Of a DNA stretch of 54,929 bases, positions 9,311 to 18,033 are shown piece after piece (position 1 is the stretch's first letter; every line of letters begins with the position of its first letter). The stretch comes from Tritrichomonas foetus (taxonomy: Eukaryota > Parabasalia > Tritrichomonadida > Tritrichomonadidae). The position numbers and the translations under genes are program-made. The DNA lies in NCBI GenBank assembly GCA_001839685.1, contig MLAK01000632.1:33502-88430 (forward strand). Reading direction: 5' to 3'. A model generated the notes under the pieces. That model did no database searches. It had not been told where the DNA came from and saw nothing but the letters and a program-made list of their open reading frames with translations.

Positions 9311-11050
9311 ATGGATTCGATTGAACTTGCTGCTCAATTTCAATCACTCTTCTCGAAATTCTCACACGACAATAACGAAGCTGTTATCGACGAACTCGAA
9401 AGCATCCTTAAAGATTCGAACAAACAAATTTTCGTTCTTTTTTCCCGAATTTTTTGTAATTTTGTTTCAAAAAGATCGAAAGAATTCCAGATTTACGCCA
9501 ATCTTTTTAAAATAGTTCCTTCCCTTTCGAACCCTGAATTGAAAGACATCTTCTTAACTTCTTTAAAAGCACAAATGATTGAACCAGATCAGCCAGAAAT
9601 TTGCGAATTCTTTACTTATTTGGTCGAATCAAATTACATTGATGTTGAGAATGCATTAGACCTACTTTTATCGATTTTCAAATCACCTGAAAAATTACAA
9701 AATATTCAATTCTGCCAGTTTCTTTTTTGTATTTATAGAATTCAAAATTTATTCAAAGGACATCAAAAATTCAATGAAAAAAAAAAAGAATTCCAAATTC
9801 GAAATGATAATATTAAGATTAATATAAATCTTGATGACAAAAAAAAAATTTTCCTTTTCCTTTATGAACAACTTTGTAAACAAGATCATAATTCAATTAA
9901 AAAAAAACTTTCTGATGATGCTGAACATCTCCTTCAAAACCAATTTGATATCCTCGAACCGAATCTTGTTGTTTCACCTTCAATTTTATCATTTTCACCA
10001 TCTATAGCTTGTGCATGTGCTTTTTATGGTGCTTTAAACTGTTTGAAGGCGCTTTCAGCTCATGGCGTAGATTTAAATCAGCCTGATGATGAAGAAAGAA
10101 CAATTGCACAATTTGCAGCAGCAGGCGGAAGTGTAGAGGTATTGAAATTCTTGAAAGAAAAAAGAGTGAGCTTTTCTGGAGCTTTGGAATATGCAGCACA
10201 ATTTTATCGAAACGAAGCCTTCGAATATTTGACATCTGTTTGCCGATTAGACGGCCGAATTTTCCACTCTGCTGTTAAATCGAATAATATTCATATAATC
10301 AAGTATTTAATTTCCAAAAACGTTCCATTTGAAACTAGAGATGAATACAATTGGACACCACTTCACATTGCAGCAAGCCAAAACTCGATTGAATCTGTGA
10401 CGCTTCTCCTTTCAATTAAAAACATAAATGTTAACATTGCCGATTTAGATGGAGAAACTCCTCTTCACTGCGCAGCAAAAGATGGATATGTCGAAGTAAT
10501 GGAAATTTTATTAAAACATCCAAATATAAATCCTTTTGTAAAAGACCAAGAAGATGCAACACCACTTCACTGGGCATCTTGTAACAATCAACCTGAAGCA
10601 GTTCGCCTATTAATGAATTCATGTCCAGCTGCACACCAAAAGAATTTCGATGTAAATTGCAAAGATGCCTTTAATCGAACACCTTTGATTTTATCTTGTT
10701 CATCAAATAGCCCATTAGTAACTGAAATTTTACTTACACATCCTAATATTAATGTGAATGCGTATGATAAACGCGAAACTACACCTTTAATTGCTGCTGT
10801 TGAATCGAAATCTTTTGAATGTGTGAAAAAATTGGTTGAAAGTGCATCAAATAAAATCGATTTCAATAAAAGAAATGTTGAAGGAACAACAGCGCTTGAT
10901 ATTGCAGCATTTGCTGATTGTTTGGAAATTGTACAATATTTACTTGGAATTAATGGTGTTGATGCATCAGATTTAAACAATCAAAATGCTATTAGACAAC
11001 TTCCAAAAAGAATTGGTGCTCTAATTACAGAACACTTTAGCAAAAAATGA
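9311..11050 (+). CDS. Ankyrin-repeat protein
   Basis: A 579-residue protein: an N-terminal helical domain (about residues 1-225) typical of the large trichomonad ankyrin family, followed by nine or so ankyrin repeats with clear TPLH-AA and EVM/IV--LL signatures (for example at residues 345-355 and 379-386). Such proteins are protein-binding scaffolds; partner unknown. The first ATG after a good initiator is 9311; in-frame codons upstream lack an ATG. Three KKK triplets (blocks at 9777-9787, 9839-9848 and 9899-9907) occur exactly 20 residues apart and coincide with phased A blocks, so these nine residues are probably not the true sequence. Confidence 0.9.
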   Translation: MDSIELAAQFQSLFSKFSHDNNEAVIDELESILKDSNKQIFVLFSRIFCNFVSKRSKEFQIYANLFKIVPSLSNPELKDIFLTSLKAQMIEPDQPEICEFFTYLVESNYIDVENALDLLLSIFKSPEKLQNIQFCQFLFCIYRIQNLFKGHQKFNEKKKEFQIRNDNIKININLDDKKKIFLFLYEQLCKQDHNSIKKKLSDDAEHLLQNQFDILEPNLVVSPSILSFSPSIACACAFYGALNCLKALSAHGVDLNQPDDEERTIAQFAAAGGSVEVLKFLKEKRVSFSGALEYAAQFYRNEAFEYLTSVCRLDGRIFHSAVKSNNIHIIKYLISKNVPFETRDEYNWTPLHIAASQNSIESVTLLLSIKNINVNIADLDGETPLHCAAKDGYVEVMEILLKHPNINPFVKDQEDATPLHWASCNNQPEAVRLLMNSCPAAHQKNFDVNCKDAFNRTPLILSCSSNSPLVTEILLTHPNINVNAYDKRETTPLIAAVESKSFECVKKLVESASNKIDFNKRNVEGTTALDIAAFADCLEIVQYLLGINGVDASDLNNQNAIRQLPKRIGALITEHFSKK

Positions 11051-11442
11051 AACTTCTCAAGAATTATTAGTTTAAATATATATATATATAATATTTATAA
11101 AAAAAAATAATTAGATTTTTTTTTTTTATTGAAATAATTAATAATAAAAGATTTTATGAAAAAAAAAAACCTTTTAACACAATTATATGTTTATATTAAC
11201 CAGTTTTATTGATTTAGAGTGTTCAATATCTTTAATTTTTTCATAAATTATTCATGAAATCTAATATTTAATTATACGTATTGTTTGTTCACAAGCTTGG
11301 TATTCAGACATATGTATGATTCTATTTTATGCACAAAATATTAATGTCGATTGTCATCTCATCATGAATGGTTTCAAGGATTTGAATGATTCTGAATTTA
11401 AGAAAAAGTTTCGGGAAATTGACAAAGTTTGTCTGCACAAAA
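11051..11442. other. AT-rich intergenic region upstream of TRIC gene
   Basis: Contains the ankyrin gene 3' flank, phased A blocks at 11099-11107 and 11159-11169, and a T run at 11116-11127. Near the right end TCATCTCATC (from 11354) resembles an initiator; the first ATG after it (11364) opens a 29-codon frame that ends at 11453 in a different phase from the TRIC gene, so the true 5' end of that gene is uncertain. Confidence 0.4.
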
Positions 11443-12246
11443 ATGGACTTTGATCAACTTAAAGATCAAATTCTTACAATCGGCAAGCAATATTATGATA
11501 TTGCTGAAGACTTCGTTTTAGACATGACATTCGAGCTCGCGCACGATTATCTTTTCTTAAACCATCATTTCCCGTTCTTTTTCATCCTTCAGTCTATCTT
11601 TATTTGCTACGTCATTCGTCGCTATGCACCAAAAATGAAACCATCAGAATCATTTTTGACCGCCACTGGAATGATTCTGGCTGGTCGCGCATTGACCGCC
11701 TATTTCACGCTTCGCCCACCTGTCCTTTTTGAAAATGTTTTATACGTTCCAATGACCATGCTTATTTGGGCAATTATCAATTATTTCCCGTTTGATCTCG
11801 CATATAAAATTATATCTTAAAAAAAAATCGTTTTCGTTTTACAACTCGTTAACGCACTCATTCAAGTTAGAGAATCGATTCACGGCTTTGATACTGGACT
11901 TAGAGCCTTTCCAAGTTCAGCTGTTGGCGCACTTTTAATATCAGTAATATTATCATCAACTGAGTCACTTTTGTGGCTGTTGAAGAATCCAGAAACTCGT
12001 GATTACTCACCAATTGTTGTTTTGAGAAACTTGTTTTCGGCGACCATCTTCTTCATAATTACAAACTATCCAGAACTTTTCAACGACTACTTCCCAACAG
12101 ACCGAGAATATGTAATGATTGGAATTTTGTGTGTTTACGAAATAATCGTGCTCCTCAACGACATTTTCTTCGGACTGAGGTCGTGCAAGAGCATCGACAT
12201 CACTTTTGTCACTTACATTTCAAGATTGTTCACATATTCTGGCTAA
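11443..12246 (+). CDS. TMEM38: TRIC-type (TMEM38) intracellular cation channel, interrupted by an artefactual stop
   Basis: Polytopic protein of about 267 codons, near the usual TRIC length. The FPFDLAYKI motif corresponds to the FxPxDLxYK signature of TRIC channels, and the following V-x-x-L-x-x-V-x-x-R-x-x-x-x-G helix to the KEV/GxxG phosphoinositide-binding region; transmembrane segments lie on both sides. TRIC proteins are trimeric K+ channels supporting Ca2+ release in internal membranes; role inferred. A TAA at 11818-11820 interrupts the frame, but both sides are in the same phase and align continuously to TRIC. Its two A bases belong to the phased A block 11819-11827, so the stop is most likely not in the organism. 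ATG 11443 (MDFDQ) is chosen; an in-phase ATG at 11386 would add 19 residues. Confidence 0.65.
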
Positions 12247-13027
12247 ACTATGCTTTTTCTAAACACAAATATTTAAAACAATTTTTTCTTCTTTTTACAA
12301 AAAAAAATTTTGTTTCTTTATCAATTTAATTTCTGTTCAATGTTTGGTAATGAAACACAAAAAAAAAGGAAAGAGTGTACTTCATTTCCATTTGTTCAAT
12401 GTTTGGTAATGAAGATGAAAAAAAAAAAATACTAACATAAGTGATTGATATATAAGTTACATAGGTGCAAGAGATGAATGACTTTGAACAATGTTATTGG
12501 CATTTCTTCATCAAATAAAAAGTTCACACATTTTAATAAAAAAAAAATAGTCGAAAAGAAAAAATTGTTGAAGAAAATGTCACATTCTAGGATAAATTAA
12601 AAAAAAACCATTCAGTGAAGAAAAGGATTTCCAATGATTATGTATTTTTCATTAATTCAAAAAAAAATGATAGCTGAGCATCAAGAAAATGATCAACATC
12701 AAGTTTATAATGCCTATTATTCTCACTATTTCGGAGATATGGCTTTATCTTTATTATGAGATGTTTATTTGATATTGAAGGTAATATTGATGTGATTGAT
12801 GACAATATCAAAGTTTAAAGAAGCCTTTACATGTATGGCATTCTATTTTATCAATCTGGAAGTAAAATTCACATGATACTCATATTTTTTTCGGTGATTT
12901 CGAAGTTATCAATTATGCTAATTAGTTATTTTCATGATATTACAATTATTACCGAGCTAATGTCTATTTAAAGATATATGAGAAATGAGTACATCAAAAT
13001 TCTAAGTACGATGAAAATGTATTCAAT
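12247..13027. other. Gene-free region with many A blocks
   Basis: About 780 nt with no supported gene. It contains six phased A blocks (12299-12307, 12359-12367, 12418-12429, 12538-12547, 12599-12607, 12659-12667) and a 21-bp direct repeat (12334-12354 and 12393-12413). With this many replaced bases a small gene could be masked. Confidence 0.5.
12334..12413. repeat. 21-bp direct repeat, two copies 59 nt apart
   Basis: The sequence TGTTCAATGTTTGGTAATGA followed by A occurs at 12334-12354 and again at 12393-12413. It is identical in both copies. Function unknown. Confidence 0.7.
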
Positions 13028-13036
13028 TCATTTTTG
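13028..13036 (+). promoter_or_regulatory. Initiator element TCATTTTTG
   Basis: TCATTTTTG directly precedes ATG 13037. It fits the trichomonad Inr consensus; the putative +1 A is 13030 and the leader 7 nt. It is the main evidence that the small downstream frame is a gene. Confidence 0.55.
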
Positions 13037-13297
13037 ATGTTCTTCTTATTTTTCTCTTTAATCTATTCATATCATTTTCTTGATGATCTACCAGATCCAA
13101 CTCAAACAGCAATACCAACCAAATCTGCATATGCTACAGCAAAATCCGGCGCACCATCAAAAGGAATTATTTGGGGAGTAGCAATCGCTTGTGTTGCTAC
13201 AGTTGTCGCTTCAGTATCAATTTTATGCATTAAAAAAGAACAACAGACTGGTTTTGCAAACACTGCTCAAATTCTTCTTGAGAAAAATGAAATTTAA
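13037..13297 (+). CDS. Small single-pass membrane protein with signal peptide
   Basis: 86 residues: a hydrophobic signal peptide (residues 1-14, FFLFFSLIYSYHF), a short Pro/Thr/Ala-rich luminal segment, one transmembrane helix (about residues 47-66, GIIWGVAIACVATVVASVSI) and a short basic-to-acidic cytoplasmic tail. Type I topology is predicted. A strong initiator supports this start; an in-frame TTG one codon upstream is not used. The architecture resembles the membrane ends of trichomonad surface proteins without their large ectodomain, so it may be a stand-alone small protein or the preserved tail of a larger one. No family recognised. Confidence 0.65.
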   Translation: MFFLFFSLIYSYHFLDDLPDPTQTAIPTKSAYATAKSGAPSKGIIWGVAIACVATVVASVSILCIKKEQQTGFANTAQILLEKNEI

Positions 13298-13952
13298 TAT
13301 TTGTGTCATTCATCAATTTCTCAAGCCAGTTTAATAAAGATTATTAATACATCTATTTCTACAGCATTAGCTATTTATTATGTCTTAACTCATTTTTTTT
13401 GTCAAGATACTACAAATATTGTTATGACAATTGATTCATAACGATTTGATTGTTTTTATCCGAAATTTCAAATTCACTAATTTCACGACAATTTCATTTT
13501 TTCGGAATTGAGAACCATCATACCAAAATATTAACCTTTTGTTTAATTCACCGAAGTTAAAATAGTATAGTAATAGTATGAAAGTGAAAATTTTTCATTT
13601 AATCATCTAATCATGATTTGTGATTTTCCTCAAAATAACTTTTGGAAACTGACAAAATCAAAAATATCATTAGATTCACAATAATGTTTAACTTTCATTA
13701 AAGAGACAATACAGAATGCTATGATGAAGTTACAGAATTCCAATTGTAGAAATGCTATTTTGACCCAAAATGAAAGATAAAATTTTACAAATTTACTCTC
13801 ATTAGAACTATTCTATGGCAAACTAAAAGCTGTCTAGGGCCTGATAGAAATACAATCCTAGATGGTTAGTTCAATCACCATCAAAATTGAATAAATTCGA
13901 CCATATAGTAATTGAATCCCAAAAATGTATATTTTAAACGATCACTCACCAA
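13298..13952. other. Intergenic region
   Basis: About 650 nt of AT-rich DNA with no supported gene, RNA or repeat. Confidence 0.5.
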
Positions 13953-13963
13953 TCACTTCTTTT
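13953..13963 (+). promoter_or_regulatory. Initiator element TCACTTCTTTT
   Basis: Good match to the trichomonad Inr core; putative +1 at 13955, 41 nt before ATG 13996. Confidence 0.45.
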
Positions 13964-13995
13964 GTGAGGAAAATTGGTCGAAAAAATAGAAAATA

Positions 13996-16308
13996 ATGCT
14001 TCGAAATCATGAAATATTCGAAGCGATTCGCCGCGATGACTTAGTAACATTAACATCTTCACAATATAGCCGAGTACTCAGAGATCTTATTCCAGAAGAT
14101 ACACCCGAAATGCTCCTTCCTCAACCATCCACAATAATGGTCGCCGCTTATTTTGGATCAACGCGATGTTTTGATTTTTTAATCGACAAGGGAAATTTGG
14201 AGTACTATGATATTTCTTTTTTCTTATTAACTGAAAGTTATTTTATAATATTCATCGAGTTTTTGTCACATTTTTAATAATGTTTTATTTTATTATTTAT
14301 AGACACCTTCTTCATTTTGCAGCTGCTGGAGGAAATTTACTTATATTTAATTCACTTTTAAACTTACCAAAGTTTAATGAACAAGTTGATGCCTATGGAA
14401 ACACTCCACTTCACTATGCAGCAAAGTTCGGAAGATCTGCAATTGTTCAATTAATATGTGATGAAAATGCAGATATTATGCGAAAGAATAAAAATGGTTT
14501 TCTCGCTTCACATTTTGCAGCAATGAGTGGATCACTCCAATCGATTCAAGCATTATATAATCGTGGTGATCCTTTAACTAAAACTAATAGACTCCAATGG
14601 ACTCCACTTCATTATGCCATTAAATATCAACATTTTGAAATTGTCGACTTTTTAATTAAAGTCGATGCAGTCGTTTCTACCAATTATGACATTGCTGCAA
14701 CATTAATTCAACTTGCAGTGACTTATGGATCAAATAACTTGATACAGTCCATTATCGAAAAATCACAAACATATTCTTCACTTAATCATAACATGTGGAA
14801 CTTTTTGCATTTTGCAGCAGCAAGTGGAAATTCAGATATTTTATCAACTGTTTCAACACTGATTCCAATTGAATTGTTTTCGCAAGTTGATAGATATCAA
14901 CGCACTTTGGCTCATTTAGCGGCAATCAATGGTCATTTAAATGTTATTGTACTTCTTGATCTTTTGAAATTCCAAATGAATTCAGAAACTGATCAATTTA
15001 AAGTTTTTTCTTCAAAAAATTCATAAAAATGCACTTCACTATGCTTGTGAATATGGAAATATAAATATTGTTCAATATTTAGTTAAAAAACTTGATATTA
15101 ACCCAATTGATAGATATGAAACTACACCACTTCATTTGGCTTCTATGAATGGTCATTATGATATAGTTGAATTTCTTCTGTCTCTTGATGCAATTAAAGT
15201 AAATGAGGTTGATTTTCGAGGAATGACACCATTATATCATGCTGTTCATAATGGACACATTGATATTGTGAAAATTTTACTTCAACACGATGCTGATCCA
15301 AATATAGCAACAAAAGATTCACTAAATACTGTTGTTTGTGAATCTGTTATCAATAATAACATTGAAATGTTAAATGTTCTTCTTCAATGTGAGCGAACAA
15401 ATGTCTTTCAAGCTGATGCAAACCATTGGACGCCGGTTCATTATGCGGCACAAATGGACCAATATGAAATGCTTGAACTTTTCCAAGAAAAGAATATAGA
15501 TTCACTTTTTACTGAAACATTAAATGGACAACGACCGTTCGACATTGCAGTTTATTGGAATAGATATGAATCTTTTGAATATTTCTTGGATTTATATGAT
15601 AAACTTGATATAAATCATCAAGATAATCAAGGAAATACAGCAATCCATATTGCCTCCAAACGAAATAACATGACACTTGTTCATGAATTACTGAAGCTAG
15701 ATAATATTGATCTTAAAATTAAGAATAATGAGGGCCAAACACCTCTCCATATTGCAATATCAACATGGTCACATGAACTAATGAAAGAACTTGCTTTATC
15801 AGGCGAATGCGACATGAATGCTGTTGATAATGATGGTCTTACACCACTTTTGCTAGCAACTAAACTTGGAAATCCAACCACGGTTTGTTTCCTTGTTCAA
15901 CAAAAAAGTACAAATTGTGAAGCAACTGATTTACAGGGAAATAATGCTTTACATTATTCGGCAAAACTTCGATCATCTATTATATTAAAATGTTTATTGA
16001 GATCAAATCGTTTTGATATCGATGCGAAAAATAATAAAGGTAAAACTGCACTTGATATTGCAATTTCATATAGAAGACGTGAAAATATAAAATTTTTGAA
16101 ATTCATTTTACACATTGAAGAGGAAGAACCTATTTCTGATCATTCATATTATTCTGATGAAGTTAGTCAAGAACAAGAAGAGGAAGAAGAAATTAATGAT
16201 ATAGTCAACGAAAAAGAAAAAGAAAATCTCTATCTCGTCGGAAAAAGAAATGGAAATGATGATGATGCAGAAAATATTGAAGATATGGAATTATCCCTAG
16301 AAAAGTGA
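13996..16308 (+). CDS. Ankyrin-repeat protein gene with candidate intron and frameshift
   Basis: A long ankyrin gene of which three in-order pieces are visible: 13996-14201, 14303-about 15015, and about 15016-16308. The pieces join into one protein with an N-terminal trichomonad ankyrin-family domain, some 15 ankyrin repeats (TPLHYAAKFG, TPLHLASMNGH and similar) and an acidic Glu/Asp-rich tail. Between pieces one and two is a 101-nt AT-rich segment (14202-14302) that could be an intron. Between pieces two and three, one extra base is present, most simply in the A6 run at 15014-15019; removing one A restores SSKIHKNALHYACEYGN. Neither lesion coincides with a phased A block. Either a real gene with a homopolymer error, or a recently decaying copy. 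The tail is also duplicated just downstream. Confidence 0.7.
14202..14302 (+). other. Candidate spliceosomal intron, 101 nt
   Basis: Begins GTACTATG and ends TTATTTATAG; very T-rich. Excision joins GGA-AAT-TTG-GA to A-CAC-CTT in frame and restores an LLHFAAAGG ankyrin segment. Against it: the known trichomonad introns have GTAYGT at the 5' end and an ACTAACACACAG-like 3' end, neither of which is present. An insertion in a decaying gene is the alternative. Confidence 0.35.
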
Positions 16309-16371
16309 TAAAAGAAATGGAATAAATGAAATGGAATAAACAGAAAATATTGAAGATATGGAATTATCCCT
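16270..16371. repeat. 29-bp direct duplication at the ankyrin gene 3' end
   Basis: The segment beginning GAAAATATTGAAGATATGGA and ending TTATCCCT is present at 16270-16298 and again, identical, at 16343-16371. The offset is 73 nt, so the second copy is in a different phase from the gene. Confidence 0.8.
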
Positions 16372-16468
16372 TGATGTAAATAATCCAGTGTCTTATCGAT
16401 CTGATGAATACTCAGATAATTATTATTCCGATGAAGATATTATATTTGTACACGAAGATAACGCCTAA
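16343..16468 (+). pseudogene. Displaced C-terminal tail of the ankyrin gene
   Basis: Read in the phase of the second repeat copy, this segment continues ENIEDMELSL into about 30 more acidic, Tyr/Ser-rich residues and a TAA at 16466-16468. It looks like the original C-terminus, cut off when a 73-bp duplication introduced the TGA at 16306. Confidence 0.55.
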
Positions 16469-16649
16469 TTTGTTTGTTTTCTTTCATGAAAATAGAATAG
16501 ATAGAAGATTTAATATTTCATTCATGCCGCAATGATCGCAAATTGTTAAATAAAGTTATATTATTTTGAAAAAAAAAAAATCTTTTCTAATTATAATCTT
16601 CAATATAAGAAATCAACAACAAACAACACGTAAAAAAAAAAACAATCAA

Positions 16650-16912
16650 AACATCATCATATCAACAAACAAAGCATCATCATATCAACAAAAAAAAAAA
16701 CATCATATCAACAAACAAAACATCATCATATCAACAAACAAAGCATCGTCAAAAAAAAAAACAAAACATCATCATATCAACAAACAAAACATCGTCATAT
16801 CAACAAACAAAAAAAAAAAATATCAACAAACAAAGCATCGTCATATCAACAAACAAAGCATCGTCATATCAAAAAAAAAAACATCATCATATCAACAAAC
16901 AAAGCATTGATC
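16650..16912. repeat. 23-bp tandem repeat (about 11 units) overwritten by phased A blocks
   Basis: The unit reads TATCAACAAACAAAG plus CATCRTCA, 23 bp. TATCAAC occurs at 16660, 16683, 16706, 16729, 16775, 16798, 16821, 16844, 16867 and, in part, 16890; the one expected at 16752 is replaced by A. Four A blocks (about 16690-16700, 16751-16761, 16809-16820, 16871-16881) interrupt it without changing its register. The frame that runs through it is not a gene. Confidence 0.9.
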
Positions 16913-17003
16913 GATATATCAGGATATTGAAAAAAAAAAAAGAAAATTGCAAGAAAGTGAAATCAAAAAGTTTCTTTTAAATAAAACAAAACACAAATCC
17001 GCC

Positions 17004-17495
17004 TTAATAAGCCTCGTTCTCATTAATATGCTCACCTGCCAAAACGTATGGATCACGCTTCCTCTGCTGCACGCCATATATAGTATGCAATTTCGATGGG
17101 TTGAGATATCGAAATGCCGTTGAGGCTCTTTTTGGCCAGCAATAGTTGTTTGCCGGGATTGTCTCAAAATTGAATGGGTCTGTTGATTTCATTTCTGGCT
17201 CTTCTTTCGGTTTTGGGTGGGGCACGCGCGGAACTGCATGTTCCGGCGGTGGAACCTTCCTTTTCACGTTATGGATGGCATTAAAGGAAAGCTGCGACGA
17301 TTTCTTGTATGCGTTGTTGACTTGGACTTTATCGTAGGATGCACGCTCGAATGTTTCTTTAAAATTATGCGATTCATTTCGAATATCGATAAGAAAAGTA
17401 TTCCATTTATCTGTATTAATTTTCGATTCACCTGTCATCGGATCGTGAATGAGGAGTGGAGCTGAGATGATAAAAGGTGATTTCGTCTTTCGCAT
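17004..17495 (-). CDS. Small basic protein, unknown
   Basis: 163 residues, hydrophilic, with a Pro-rich middle (residues 77-100, KVPPPEHAVPRVPHPKP) and a Tyr/Arg-rich end; no membrane helix or coiled coil. It resembles in style the short unstructured microtubule-binding proteins of axonemes but I do not recognise a family. The start is supported by a clear initiator, TCATTTTTACC, 13 nt upstream. Higher GC and a Pro-rich core suggest a genuine, constrained gene. Confidence 0.7.
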   Translation of the reverse strand: MRKTKSPFIISAPLLIHDPMTGESKINTDKWNTFLIDIRNESHNFKETFERASYDKVQVNNAYKKSSQLSFNAIHNVKRKVPPPEHAVPRVPHPKPKEEPEMKSTDPFNFETIPANNYCWPKRASTAFRYLNPSKLHTIYGVQQRKRDPYVLAGEHINENEAY

Positions 17496-17510
17496 TCAAG
17501 GTAAAAATGA
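17496..17510 (-). promoter_or_regulatory. Initiator element TCATTTTTAC
   Basis: Minus-strand TCATTTTTACCTTGA immediately precedes ATG 17495; putative +1 at 17508, leader 13 nt. Good consensus match. Confidence 0.55.
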
Positions 17511-18033
17511 ACTTTGATTTTAATCAAAAATTGTGTTGTCATCTTAACTTTTTGACTATAAATTACGAAAAATCGTTTTTTCAGTCTGCCAAAAAAAAAA
17601 TGAATCCCATCAGGCCACTTTTTCAATGTCACATTCAAAAATTTCTTCCAAAAAATCTAACCAGATATGCAAAATTTTATGGCAAAAACTTATGAATCCG
17701 TGAAAGAATTCTTTCAATGTGTTTTACCTTTTTGCAAGTTTAGAAAACTATACTCCATAGTATATGGGTATTTTGGTCTTCATTGAATCAAACATGAGAT
17801 TGAAAAAAAGGAGGCACTCGTTTATAAATGAAAAATTAGAAGTTCTAAATCTTTACTAAATAACATATTAATACTTCCGGAAGAAAAAGTTGGGTATTTG
17901 GCAGTTAGGGATATGCCTTTCTTAATTTTACACTTCTTTAATCATAAAAATCATCACAAAGCTGTTTTGCTAGTTAATTATAAAAGTCAAAATGTTGAGA
18001 ATAGTGATCATCCTGTTATCGATAAATCAGATT
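17511..18033. other. Intergenic region
   Basis: About 520 nt without a supported gene. Holds one phased A block at 17591-17600. A 72-codon plus-strand frame in it has no domain and an unlikely composition. Confidence 0.45.

Noticed and set aside
12299..12667. Regularly spaced A tracts as nucleosome-phasing or bent DNA
   Set aside because: Exact 60-nt spacing relative to the coordinate grid, extending through coding DNA at constant phase for kilobases, fits a processing fault better than chromatin.
16566..16910. A 114-codon open frame rich in His, Ile, Asn and Lys
   Set aside because: It is a translation of the 23-bp tandem repeat plus A blocks; no start context and no domain.
16650..16912. 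CRISPR-like array with A-rich spacers
   Set aside because: Period is a contiguous 23 bp; the apparent spacers are bases replaced by A.
17477..17695. 72-codon plus-strand frame
   Set aside because: Overlaps the promoter of the minus-strand gene at 17495, contains an A block, no domain.
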